From contig JAETSB010000016.1 of the NCBI GenBank assembly GCA_021769865.1, positions 1 to 47,671 of the forward strand: a stretch of DNA of 47,671 nucleotides, read 5' to 3'. The notes beneath the pieces are model-generated. The model worked only from the letters and a program-made list of their open reading frames with translations, was not told where the DNA came from and ran no database searches. Shown here piece by piece: positions 1 through 5,896 of the stretch; the stretch's first letter is position 1, and each line of letters opens with the position of its first letter. A program made the position numbers and the translations under genes. The DNA is from Oscillospiraceae bacterium (lineage in GTDB: Bacteria > Bacillota > Clostridia > Oscillospirales > Oscillospiraceae).

Positions 1-30
1 GCTACACCCTCCGAAAGGAGGTGAGGCCGC

Positions 31-108
31 ATGCGAATCACGTTACATATCGGGTCCTTTACGGTCACGATCATCGTGAAAAGCAGAAACCGTCACCCTG
101 GCCGGTGA
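31..108 (+). CDS. Small type I toxin-like peptide, copy 1
   Basis: This is a 25-residue ORF starting ATG CGA ATC, with a textbook AAAGGAGGTGA ribosome site at positions 14-24. The peptide has a beta-branched, hydrophobic middle (ITLHIGSFTVTIIV) and a very basic end (KSRNRHPGR). The stop codon lies inside the right arm of the terminator hairpin, so the mRNA ends right at the ORF. The ribosome site is buried in a hairpin: CCTCC pairs with GGAGG across a GAAA loop. These features (tiny hydrophobic or basic peptide, occluded ribosome site, antisense promoter facing it, shared terminator) match type I toxin-antitoxin loci such as txpA/ratA. I do not recognise the peptide family with certainty. Its own promoter lies left of the window. 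Confidence 0.65.
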   Translation: MRITLHIGSFTVTIIVKSRNRHPGR

Positions 109-168
109 CGGTTTCTTTAGCGAAACCTAACACTGTCGAGGGCTAACCGCTTGTCGCGGTGCCTTCTT
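80..168 (-). ncRNA. Predicted antisense antitoxin RNA, copy 1
   Basis: The start is inferred from the consensus promoter at 175-203 on the minus strand, and the end from the inverted repeat at 87-114, which on this strand is followed by CTGCTTTTC. The RNA would be about 80-90 nt and complementary to the 3' end of the toxin ORF. No ORF with a ribosome site is visible in it. Confidence 0.6.
87..114. terminator. Bidirectional terminator, toxin-antitoxin copy 1
   Basis: An 11-bp perfect stem (AAACCGTCACC / GGTGACGGTTT) has the 6-nt loop CTGGCC. It is followed by TTTCTTT on the plus strand and by CTGCTTTTC on the minus strand. The toxin stop codon is within the stem, so sense and antisense RNAs overlap tail to tail. 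Confidence 0.8.
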
Positions 169-174
169 ATACTT

Positions 175-203
175 ATTATAGCGAAGGATTCGTGCTGTGT
201 CAA
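175..203 (-). promoter_or_regulatory. Antisense promoter, copy 1
   Basis: On the minus strand the sequence is TTGACA, 17 bp, TATAAT, a perfect sigma-A consensus with optimal spacing. It points at the 3' end of the small ORF at 31-108 and has no minus-strand gene downstream in the window. Confidence 0.85.
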
Positions 204-208
204 GTCCC

Positions 209-237
209 TTGCAATCAGTTGAAAAATGTGATATGGT
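209..237 (+). promoter_or_regulatory. Toxin promoter, copy 2
   Basis: TTGCAA, 17 bp, TATGGT. It is weaker than the facing antisense promoter, as is usual where the antitoxin RNA is in excess. It would give a leader of about 60 nt before the ORF at 307. Confidence 0.55.
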
Positions 238-306
238 GTCAAATTAAGAAGGCACTGCGTAAAAGGCGGGCGGTTGGTCACACCCTCCGAAAGGAGGTGA
301 GGCCGC

Positions 307-384
307 ATGCGAATCACGTTACATATCGGGTCCTTTACGGTCACGATCATCGTGAAAAGCAGAAACCGTCACCCTGGCCGGTGA
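307..384 (+). CDS. Small type I toxin-like peptide, copy 2
   Basis: The DNA and 25-residue peptide are identical to those of the copy at 31-108. This copy is complete in the window: a promoter at 209-237, a ribosome site at 290-300 sequestered in a CCTCC-GAAA-GGAGG hairpin, and a stop codon inside the terminator stem (363-390). A perfect antisense promoter lies at 462-490. The peptide is too short for standard gene callers and will usually be unannotated. Toxicity is inferred from architecture only. An alternative reading is a structured regulatory RNA with a chance ORF, but the ideal ribosome site and start codon argue for translation. Confidence 0.65.
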   Translation: MRITLHIGSFTVTIIVKSRNRHPGR

Positions 385-455
385 CGGTTTCGTGAGGCTT
401 TTTGCCGAACAAACCCAAGCACCACGGGGCTAACCGCTTACCGCAGTGCCTTCTT
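356..455 (-). ncRNA. Predicted antisense antitoxin RNA, copy 2
   Basis: This is predicted from the minus-strand promoter at 462-490 and the terminator at 363-390. Its first 40 nt (AAGAAGGCACTGCG and on) resemble the 5' leader of the sense toxin transcript at 247-280, although the two are transcribed in opposite directions. The 3' end is complementary to the toxin ORF end. Confidence 0.6.
363..390. terminator. Bidirectional terminator, toxin-antitoxin copy 2
   Basis: Same 11-bp stem and CTGGCC loop as copy 1. The plus-strand tail is less T-rich here (CGTGAGGCTTTTTG), while the minus-strand tail keeps CTGCTTTTC. Confidence 0.75.
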
Positions 456-461
456 ATGCTT

Positions 462-490
462 ATTATAGAGTATGGAACACGGTTTGTCAA
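462..490 (-). promoter_or_regulatory. Antisense promoter, copy 2
   Basis: TTGACA, 17 bp, TATAAT on the minus strand, again perfect consensus. Hexamers and spacing are conserved with copy 1 although the spacer sequence has diverged completely, which argues that the promoter is under selection. Confidence 0.85.
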
Positions 491-569
491 CTGCTTTTCG
501 CCTCGCTTTATCTGCTCCAGGGATAAAACCAAATATCTAGATTTCAGATACATATACTCATATTCGGTG

Positions 570-824
570 ATGAATATGAGAACTGAAATTTTGAAATATG
601 AGCGGATACGAGATTTGAGAATTGACCGTGGACTGACACAGGAGGACATTGGGAAACTGCTCCACGTCAGCCAGAACACCTATTCACAGTACGAAATCGG
701 CGAGATTCGCTATCCCCTGGATGCGGTAGTTACGCTGGCAAAGTATTACAATGTTAGTGTCGATTACCTGGTGGGCTTGACAGATGAGACTGCTCCGTAT
801 CCCCGGAAACGGAGGCAGCAGTAA
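570..824 (+). CDS. XRE-family HTH transcriptional regulator
   Basis: An 84-residue protein starting MNMRTEILKYERIR, made almost entirely of a Cro/C1-type helix-turn-helix (IRDLRIDRGLTQEDIGKLL, then VSQNTYSQYE) followed by the usual LAKYYNVSVDYLVGLTD end. The frame is open further upstream, but that part runs back through the toxin-antitoxin DNA and has no regulator-like sequence, so I start at ATG 570. The ribosome site there is weak (CGGTG). A TATACT box at 553-558 would place the RNA start only a few bases upstream, so the mRNA may be almost leaderless. The stop overlaps the next start as TAATG, implying translational coupling with the second XRE gene. The target is unknown; the adjacent toxin-antitoxin units or comF are candidates. 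Confidence 0.85.
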   Translation: MNMRTEILKYERIRDLRIDRGLTQEDIGKLLHVSQNTYSQYEIGEIRYPLDAVVTLAKYYNVSVDYLVGLTDETAPYPRKRRQQ

Positions 825-1057
825 TGGGACAAAAAATCAAACAGGATATCTGCATCGGCGCGAACATTCGGGCGGCGCGCCGGGCGAAGGGATTGGGGCA
901 GACGGAGCTGGTTGGCCTCCTGCAATTGGAGGGCGTTTCCATGACCAGGGAAGCCCTGGTAAAAATCGAGCGTGGAGCCCAGCACATTCAGGCATCCCAG
1001 CTGAGGGCAATCAAGCATGCCCTGGGCACCACCTACGACGAGCTGCTGGAACCATGA
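824..1057 (+). CDS. XRE-family HTH transcriptional regulator
   Basis: A 77-residue protein with a Cro/C1 helix-turn-helix: IRAARRAKGLGQTELVGLLQ, a second helix near SMTREALVKIERG, and the end LKHALGTTYDELL-like. It is related in fold but not closely to the preceding 84-residue regulator. Its start overlaps the preceding stop by one base, and its stop overlaps the comF start as ATGA (1054-1057), so the three genes form a tightly coupled operon. Two adjacent small XRE proteins could act as a heterodimer or as an opposing pair. No ligand domain is present. Confidence 0.85.
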   Translation: MGQKIKQDICIGANIRAARRAKGLGQTELVGLLQLEGVSMTREALVKIERGAQHIQASQLRAIKHALGTTYDELLEP

Positions 1058-1731
1058 AGATGACAGACGCTCTGCTGGACCTCCTCTTCCCGCCCAAATG
1101 CCCCTTCTGCCGCCGGGTCCAGGACGCGCCGGGCATGTGCCCGGCCTGCGAAGCCGCCCTCCCTTGGATCGATGAAGCCCACAGCCTCCGGGAGCTGCGG
1201 GGCGGCCTCCTCTGCGCCGCGCCGCTGTGGTACGAGGATTCCGTCCGGGAGGCCATCCTCCGCTTCAAGTTCCACGGCGGCGTGTCCGCCGCGGGGCCCC
1301 TGGGAGAGCTCATCGCCCAGGCTGCCGCCGAGCGCCTCTCCGGCGAGTTCGACGCGGTGACCTGGGTCCCCGTCAGCGCCAAACGCCTGCGCCAGCGGGG
1401 CTACGACCAGTCCCGTCTCCTGGCGGAGAACGCCTGCAAGCTCTGGGGCGTGGAGCCGGAGCGCCTCCTCCGCAAGGTCCGGGACAACCCGCCTCAGTCC
1501 AGCCTGGACAGCGCCGAGGACCGCTGGAAGAACACTGAGGGCGTGTATGAGGCGGCGGGGGAGCCCGCCGGGAAGCGGATTCTCCTCATCGACGACGTGT
1601 GCTCCACCGGGTCCACCCTCGTCTCCGCCGCGGGGGTTCTTCTGGCGGCGGGCGCGGCGGGAGTGGTCTGCGCCGCCGCGGCCTTCCCCAGGCCCGAGGG
1701 GGAAAACGGGGGAGAAAAAGGGAAAGAATAG
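1054..1731 (+). CDS. comF: ComF-family phosphoribosyltransferase-like protein
   Basis: This 225-residue protein of the ComFC family acts in DNA uptake and recombination after uptake in Firmicutes; the enzymatic substrate is unknown. The N-terminus carries a zinc-ribbon with four cysteines (C16, C19, C29, C32; CPFC and CPAC). The C-terminal half is a type I phosphoribosyltransferase fold, with the PRPP-binding motif ILLIDDVCSTGST at about residues 176-188. The length is typical. Start ATG 1054 gives the zinc ribbon near the N-terminus and an ATGA overlap with the upstream XRE gene. It is preceded by two XRE regulators instead of the usual comFA helicase, so competence control here may be local. 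A comEA-like gene sits far away at 30390. Confidence 0.9.
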   Translation: MKMTDALLDLLFPPKCPFCRRVQDAPGMCPACEAALPWIDEAHSLRELRGGLLCAAPLWYEDSVREAILRFKFHGGVSAAGPLGELIAQAAAERLSGEFDAVTWVPVSAKRLRQRGYDQSRLLAENACKLWGVEPERLLRKVRDNPPQSSLDSAEDRWKNTEGVYEAAGEPAGKRILLIDDVCSTGSTLVSAAGVLLAAGAAGVVCAAAAFPRPEGENGGEKGKE

Positions 1732-1733
1732 GC

Positions 1734-1762
1734 TTGCATTCTGGGGGGACTGCCAGTATAAT
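1734..1762 (+). promoter_or_regulatory. mreB promoter
   Basis: TTGCAT, 17 bp, TATAAT directly after the comF stop codon. It gives a leader of about 75 nt for mreB and separates it transcriptionally from the comF operon. Confidence 0.75.
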
Positions 1763-1841
1763 GTATTTTGTAACTTTATGGATTCGCTGGCGGACTTCCG
1801 CCTATGATAAATTGGACGAAAGATAAATGGAGGAATTGCCC

Positions 1842-2861
1842 ATGGCAAAGGATATCGGTATCGACCTTGGTACCGCTTCGGTCTTGGTTTTCGTGCGCGG
1901 CAAGGGCATCGTTTTGAACGAGCCCTCCGTGGTGGCTTTGGATAAAAACACCGGAAAGCTCTTGAAGGTGGGCGAGGAGGCCCAGGCCATGCTGGGCCGG
2001 ACCCCCGGCAACATCATCGCCATCCGCCCTCTGCGGGAGGGCGTGATCTCCGACTACGACATGACGGAGCGGATGCTCCGGGAGTTCATCCACAAGGTGG
2101 CGGGAGTCTCCGTCTTCAAGCCCAGAGTGATTATTTGCGTCCCCTCCGGTATCACCGAGGTTGAGGAGCGCGCCGTCATCGACGCGGGCATCTCCGCCGG
2201 GGCCCGGAAGGTCTACCTCATCGAGGAGCCCGTGGCGGCGGCCATCGGCGCGGGCATCGACATCGCCAAGCCCGACGGCCACATGGTGGTGGACATCGGC
2301 GGCGGCACGGCGGACATCGCGGTGATCTCCCTGGGCGGCGTGGTGGAGTCCGCCTCCATCAAGATCGCCGGCGACCAGCTCAACGAGGCCGTGGTGAAGT
2401 ATATGCGCCGCAAGCACAACCTGCTGGTGGGCGAGCGCACCGCCGAGGAGATGAAAAAGCAGATCGGCTGCGTCTTCCCCAAGGACGAGGAGGAGGTCAT
2501 GGACGTCAAGGGCCGGTGCCTGCTGACGGGCCTTCCCAAAGTGGTGGCCGTCAGCTCCACGGAGATGATGGACGCCTTTGAAGAGCCGGTGGAGCGCATC
2601 ATGGAGGCCATCCACTCGGTGCTGGAGCGGACGCCGCCGGAGCTGGTGGCGGACATCTCCACCAACGGCATTGTCATGACCGGCGGCGGCAGCTTAGTGG
2701 CCGGCTTCGACAAGCTGGTGACGGCCCGGACGGGCATCCACACCATGATCGCCGACGACGCGATTTCCTGCGTGGCCCTGGGCACCGGCATGAGCCTGGA
2801 GACCCTGGGCAACATGCAGGAGGGCACCATGAACCTCAGCAGACGGAAGCAGATGAGCTGA
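1842..2861 (+). CDS. mreB: Rod shape-determining actin homologue MreB/Mbl
   Basis: A bacterial actin that polymerises under the membrane and positions the elongation machinery. It has 339 residues, the family's normal length. The phosphate-1 loop is IGIDLGTASVLVFV at the N-terminus. The connect and phosphate-2 motif is VVDIGGGTADIAVISLGG in the middle, and the adenosine motif GIVMTGGGSLVAG is near residue 290. ATG 1842 is preferred over the in-frame ATG at 1827 because GGAGG at 1829-1833 is then correctly spaced. It stands alone with its own promoter and terminator, with no mreC, mreD or minCD beside it. That fits an Mbl or MreBH paralogue as well as MreB itself; sequence alone does not decide. 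Confidence 0.93.
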   Translation: MAKDIGIDLGTASVLVFVRGKGIVLNEPSVVALDKNTGKLLKVGEEAQAMLGRTPGNIIAIRPLREGVISDYDMTERMLREFIHKVAGVSVFKPRVIICVPSGITEVEERAVIDAGISAGARKVYLIEEPVAAAIGAGIDIAKPDGHMVVDIGGGTADIAVISLGGVVESASIKIAGDQLNEAVVKYMRRKHNLLVGERTAEEMKKQIGCVFPKDEEEVMDVKGRCLLTGLPKVVAVSSTEMMDAFEEPVERIMEAIHSVLERTPPELVADISTNGIVMTGGGSLVAGFDKLVTARTGIHTMIADDAISCVALGTGMSLETLGNMQEGTMNLSRRKQMS

Positions 2862-2865
2862 CGCA

Positions 2866-2894
2866 AAACCGCCGGACGAGCCGTCCGGCGGTTT
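2866..2894. terminator. Convergent terminator between mreB and XRE gene
   Basis: A 12-bp perfect stem (AAACCGCCGGAC / GTCCGGCGGTTT), 5-nt loop, with T-rich sequence on the plus side. It also lies immediately after the minus-strand gene ending at 2899, so it probably serves both. Confidence 0.9.
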
Positions 2895-2898
2895 CTTG

Positions 2899-3138
2899 TT
2901 AGGAGGATTCTTTTGTGTCCGGGGCCTCCGGTTCCTCCGGGTCGGGGACATACTCCAAAATGTCCTCCACCCGGCAGTCCAGCAGCTTGCAAAGGTCGTC
3001 GATCAGCCGGGAGGAAATGCCCTTGTTATGGCGCAGACGGTAGAGCGTACTGCTGCTGTAGCCCAATTTGTTGATCATTTTATATGTGGAAATACCCCTG
3101 GCCTTTAGGGTACGCCAAAATGGATCGTAAACAATCAT
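2899..3138 (-). CDS. XRE-family HTH regulator, divergent to small islet
   Basis: A 79-residue Cro/C1-type regulator. The helix-turn-helix spans roughly residues 8-65 (TLKARGISTYKMINKLGYSSSTLYRLRHNKGISSRLID, written here as the region around Y19 to I45), and the tail is acidic (PDPEEPEAPDTKE). I start at ATG 3138 because AGGTGAT lies six bases upstream; a GTG three codons earlier has no ribosome site. It faces away from the two small genes at 3259 and 3456 across an AT-rich gap of 120 bases, the classical arrangement of a regulator controlling its divergent neighbours. TTTGGAC/TTTGGTT repeats in that gap could be operators. Confidence 0.85.
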   Translation of the reverse strand: MIVYDPFWRTLKARGISTYKMINKLGYSSSTLYRLRHNKGISSRLIDDLCKLLDCRVEDILEYVPDPEEPEAPDTKESS

Positions 3139-3211
3139 ATCTATCACCTGGACCTAGTTTAAACCAAAGTCCAAAGATTGAACATATTCTACATTGAGAA
3201 CTTTCTGAATA

Positions 3212-3240
3212 TAGACAATCGTCTTAACATAGAATATAAT
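3212..3240 (+). promoter_or_regulatory. Promoter of the small Cys-rich gene
   Basis: TAGACA, 17 bp, TATAAT in a markedly AT-rich stretch. It ends 18 bases before the ATG at 3259, so the leader is only about 10-12 nt and just covers the ribosome site. Confidence 0.7.
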
Positions 3241-3258
3241 ATACTCCGAGGTGATAAT

Positions 3259-3453
3259 ATGACATGTGAAAACAGACTTTGTATTTATTGGAGCAAAGAC
3301 AGCTGTACGCTGAGAGAGGTTCAACTGGACAGCATGGGAAGCTGCACGGATTGCATCCCTGTGAGCCTGCCGGAGGAGTTTTTGGAGAAGAAGAGGACCG
3401 AGCTTATACAGGAGCTGGACAGAAGGTGGGAGGAAATGAAAAGGAAGGGATAA
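3259..3453 (+). CDS. Small Cys-rich protein, unknown function
   Basis: A 64-residue protein with five cysteines in its N-terminal half (CENRLC, then DSCTLREVQL, then GSCTDC), suggesting a small zinc or metal-binding knuckle. A charged helix follows (FLEKKRTELIQELDRRWEEMKRK). GAGGTGATAAT before ATG 3259 sets the start; an in-frame ATG at 3178 lies upstream of the promoter and is rejected. It is in an operon with the next small ORF, two bases apart. The pattern slightly recalls DUF1540-type metal-binding minidomains, but I would not assign it. The AT-rich DNA and divergent XRE gene suggest an acquired element. Confidence 0.75.
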   Translation: MTCENRLCIYWSKDSCTLREVQLDSMGSCTDCIPVSLPEEFLEKKRTELIQELDRRWEEMKRKG

Positions 3454-3455
3454 TC

Positions 3456-3620
3456 TTGAAAAAAGAATATGACTTTTCCAATGCCCGAAAAAACCCTTAT
3501 ATGAAAAGTATAAAGCAACAGTCTTTCTTTTCTATGGAGAATATTCTGAGGGAAGCCGGGGCGGCGCCGGTCACCCTGAACCAGAAATCGGAACGCATGA
3601 AGGAGCTGGGGAAGGATTAA
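3456..3620 (+). CDS. Short antitoxin-like protein, unknown function
   Basis: A 54-residue protein starting at TTG 3456 after AAGGAAGGGA. It begins KKEYDFSNARKNPYMKSIKQQ, very like the N-terminus of BrnA- and CopG-type antitoxins (KKEYDFS.aKRNPY.kk.kkqit). The ribbon-helix-helix that should follow is replaced by FFSMENILREAGAAPVTLNQ and a short charged end. It could be a truncated relic of an antitoxin or a small stand-alone regulator; no toxin gene is adjacent. The last codons lie inside a perfect 30-bp palindrome, and the protein ends LGKD, exactly as the convergent gene does. Confidence 0.65.
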   Translation: MKKEYDFSNARKNPYMKSIKQQSFFSMENILREAGAAPVTLNQKSERMKELGKD

Positions 3621-3633
3621 TCCTTCCCCAGCT
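3604..3633. terminator. 30-bp perfect palindrome encoding both gene ends
   Basis: The 15-nt arms are perfectly complementary with no loop bases (centre at 3618/3619), followed by TTTTT on the plus strand. The palindrome contains the final codons of both convergent genes, so each protein ends Leu-Gly-Lys-Asp and the stop codons overlap in TTAA. Confidence 0.85.
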
Positions 3634-4627
3634 TTTTCAGTGTCTCCAAAACCTCTCCAAACTCCTTGGCGGTGGCGGAGGGATGGGCCCGCAGAATCCG
3701 CAGGGAGCGGTGGTAGGGGGCGGAGGACCGGTTCTGCAAAGCGGCCTCCCGGGCCCGGACCCGGCGGATGGCCTCCTCCAGGTCTGCCCGGCGCTCGGCC
3801 AGGTTTTCGGGGGTGGAATCGGGCAGATCCTCCAGGTGGTCCCGGCAGGTTTCCAGGGCATTGGAGATGGTGGAGAGGATCTCCAGCTTGGCGCCGAAGC
3901 GGCGGCGGAGGGAGGCCTCCACCCGCTCTGTCCGGGCCTGGCGGCGCTCCTCCAGCTCCTCTCCCACCTTCTGCCGGAGCTCCAGGGCCTCCAGCTCCGT
4001 CTTCTCCCGGAAGCGGCGGAGGTCGTCCTTGGCGAAGGCGGCGTAGACCTCCGCCCGTTTCGCCAGGCGGCGCAGGTCCTCGTTCTCCTCGGCGGCCTTG
4101 ATCAGCAGGTCCCGCAGATCCAGGGCGGCCTGGACAGAGCGGACCGCGTCCACCGTGAAGGCGATGACCAGGACGTGGGCCAGGGGGTCCACGCACAGGG
4201 CGGGGACCCGGGCCAGGAGCCGGGCGATGGGGGGATGGATGAACCGCACCAGCAGGATGGAGAAAAAGCCCCAGGCGATGGAGCTGGTGAGGCAGATGTG
4301 CCCGTTGAGATTGAATTTCTGGTTGGAATAGTCCCAGTAGCGGACCTTGAAGATGCGCTCCATCACGTCGCCGGTGACATACTCCAGCGCTGTGGCGGCG
4401 AGCATGCCGAAGAGCCAGACCAGCCGGAGATCATTGGCCACCGGGATGGTGGCCAGCAGAATGAGGATGGCCCCGGAACCGTAAATGGGCAGCAGGGGGC
4501 CGTGGAGGAAGCCCCGGTTCACCCAGTGCCGCTGGCAGAGGGAGACGTAGCAGGACTCCCAGATCCAGCCGCAGAGGCAGTAGAAGAAAAACAGCAGGAC
4601 CCATTGGCCCGTGGTGTAGACGTGCAT
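3617..4627 (-). CDS. CmpB-like membrane protein (putative ABC permease family)
   Basis: A 336-residue protein. The N-terminal half is membrane-embedded with about five hydrophobic segments and the conserved motifs of the PF06541 (CmpB) family, visible as CGWIWESCYVS, NRGFLHGPLLPIYGSGA, EYVTGDVMERIF and WDYSNQKFNLNGHICL. The second half is a long charged region rich in Glu, Arg and Leu, very probably coiled coil, from about residue 170. Annotation as an ABC permease is traditional; the true role is unknown. It lies 4 bases after hemW on the same strand, so it is co-transcribed. ATG 4627 follows GAGGAGTGAACAC. Confidence 0.85.
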   Translation of the reverse strand: MHVYTTGQWVLLFFFYCLCGWIWESCYVSLCQRHWVNRGFLHGPLLPIYGSGAILILLATIPVANDLRLVWLFGMLAATALEYVTGDVMERIFKVRYWDYSNQKFNLNGHICLTSSIAWGFFSILLVRFIHPPIARLLARVPALCVDPLAHVLVIAFTVDAVRSVQAALDLRDLLIKAAEENEDLRRLAKRAEVYAAFAKDDLRRFREKTELEALELRQKVGEELEERRQARTERVEASLRRRFGAKLEILSTISNALETCRDHLEDLPDSTPENLAERRADLEEAIRRVRAREAALQNRSSAPYHRSLRILRAHPSATAKEFGEVLETLKKLGKD

Positions 4628-4631
4628 GTGT

Positions 4632-5756
4632 TCACTCCTCTTGAAGTTGATCCAAAAGGGCCCCGATGATCGGATTGGACACCAGGAAGCCCCGGGGGGT
4701 CAGGCGCCAGCGGTCCCCCTCCCGGACGGCGTAGCCCGCCGCCTCGCAGCGCCTTAAAAAGGGCAGGAAGGGGGCGAAGGGACGGCGGAAGCGGGTCTCC
4801 CACTCCGCCGGGTCCAGGCCCCGGGCCAGGCGGAGGGACAGCATCAGCCACTCCGCCTCCCGCTCCCGAGGGGTCATGCGCCGAATCTCGGAGAGAAGGC
4901 GGTCCCCCCGGAGGAAGGCTTCCAGATCCCGGGCCCAGGCGTACCGGACGCCCCAAAAATCGGAGTGGGCCCCGGGGCCGAAACCGATGTACTCCCCCAG
5001 GGTCCAGTATTTCAGGTTGTGCCGGGATTCCCGGCCGGGCCTGGCGAAGTTGGAAATCTCGTACTGCCGGTATCCCCGGGCCTCCAGAAGGTCCACCGTC
5101 TCCAGGTACATGTCCGCCTGGATCTCGTCCCCGGGGAGGGTCTCCCGGCGGGCATAGAGGGGCGTGCCCGGTTCGGCTTTCAGGCCGTAGCAGGAGAGGT
5201 GCTCCGGGCCCAGCTCCAGGGCGGCGGCGAGGTTCCTCCGCCAGCGGGGAAGGTCCTGGCCCGGCAGACCGTAGATCAGGTCCAGGGAGAGGTTGTCAAA
5301 GCCCGCCTTTCGGGCCGCCTCCACGGCGGCGCGGACCTGGGCCATGGTGTGGATGCGGCCGAGGGCCTTTAACTCATCGTCGCCGGCGGACTGCATACCC
5401 AGGGAGATGCGGTTGAATCCCGCCCGCCGGAGGGCGGAGAGGGCGCTCGGGCCCCCGGCGGAATCGGGGTTGGCCTCGAAGGTGATCTCCGCGCCGGGAG
5501 CGATGGGACAGGCGGTGGAGACTGCCTCCAGCAGGGCCGTCAGGCGGCGGGGACCCAGGAAGCTGGGAGTGCCGCCGCCGAAGTAGACGGTATCCGCCTC
5601 ATAGCCGGAGAAATCCGCCTCCGCCAGCTGGGACCGAAGGGTGGAGACGTAAGCGTCTATGTCCTCCTCCCGGCGGGGGAGGGAGTAAAAATCGCAGTAG
5701 ACGCATTTCTGTTTGCAGAAGGGGACGTGGATGTAGATGCCCAGAGGTTTGGTCAT
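4632..5756 (-). CDS. hemW: Radical SAM heme chaperone HemW
   Basis: A 374-residue protein of the HemW (former oxygen-independent coproporphyrinogen oxidase-like) family, which binds and delivers heme. The radical-SAM cluster motif is CKQKCVYC (C14, C18, C21), followed by DF. SAM-binding GGGTPS is near residue 60, and LSLDLIYGLPGQ is in the middle. It lacks the extra cysteine that marks true HemN. The C-terminal HemN-like domain (FGPGAHSDFWG to the end) is present. The length is normal. AAAGGAGC precedes ATG 5756. The promoter at 5788-5816 faces away from spoVAC. Confidence 0.93.
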   Translation of the reverse strand: MTKPLGIYIHVPFCKQKCVYCDFYSLPRREEDIDAYVSTLRSQLAEADFSGYEADTVYFGGGTPSFLGPRRLTALLEAVSTACPIAPGAEITFEANPDSAGGPSALSALRRAGFNRISLGMQSAGDDELKALGRIHTMAQVRAAVEAARKAGFDNLSLDLIYGLPGQDLPRWRRNLAAALELGPEHLSCYGLKAEPGTPLYARRETLPGDEIQADMYLETVDLLEARGYRQYEISNFARPGRESRHNLKYWTLGEYIGFGPGAHSDFWGVRYAWARDLEAFLRGDRLLSEIRRMTPREREAEWLMLSLRLARGLDPAEWETRFRRPFAPFLPFLRRCEAAGYAVREGDRWRLTPRGFLVSNPIIGALLDQLQEE

Positions 5757-5787
5757 AAGGGAAGCTCCTTTGTGTCAGGCTGGATTT

Positions 5788-5816
5788 ATGATACGACATT
5801 TCGGGGGGTTTTGCAA
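5788..5816 (-). promoter_or_regulatory. hemW promoter
   Basis: On the minus strand: TTGCAA, 17 bp, TATCAT, giving a leader of about 25 nt for hemW. Confidence 0.7.
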
Positions 5817-5831
5817 GGCTTCCCCGGGGCC

Positions 5832-5861
5832 GGAATATTTCTGTCCCGGGAGGCAACACTA
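5832..5861 (+). promoter_or_regulatory. Candidate forespore (sigma-G/F) promoter of spoVAC
   Basis: GGAATA, 17 bp, AACACTA compares with the sigma-G consensus TGAATA, 17-18 bp, CATACTA (5 of 6 and 5 of 7). No sigma-A promoter is visible in the same interval, and spoVA genes are sigma-G targets in Bacillus. It ends 35 bases before the start codon. Confidence 0.6.
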
Positions 5862-5896
5862 TCCAGGAAATCCAAAACGAAAAGAGGGTGCTTTCC

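Larger units (their letters stand above)
4..115 (+). repeat. 112-bp direct repeat, copy 1 (toxin ORF plus terminator)
   Basis: Positions 4-115 are identical, base for base by eye, to 280-391 (offset 276). The repeated block holds a strong ribosome site, a 25-codon ORF and a bidirectional terminator. The flanks downstream are also related but diverged (about 141-180 versus 429-467), so the whole unit including the antisense promoter was duplicated. Confidence 0.95.
280..391 (+). repeat. 112-bp direct repeat, copy 2 (toxin ORF plus terminator)
   Basis: Identical to 4-115. Perfect identity inside the ORF and terminator, contrasted with diverged surrounding sequence, indicates a recent duplication, gene conversion or strong constraint on the core. 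Confidence 0.95.

Noticed and set aside
1..490. CRISPR array or insertion-sequence ends
   Set aside because: Only two long (112-bp) repeats at 276-bp spacing containing an ORF and terminator; no short regular repeats, no transposase and no target-site duplication.
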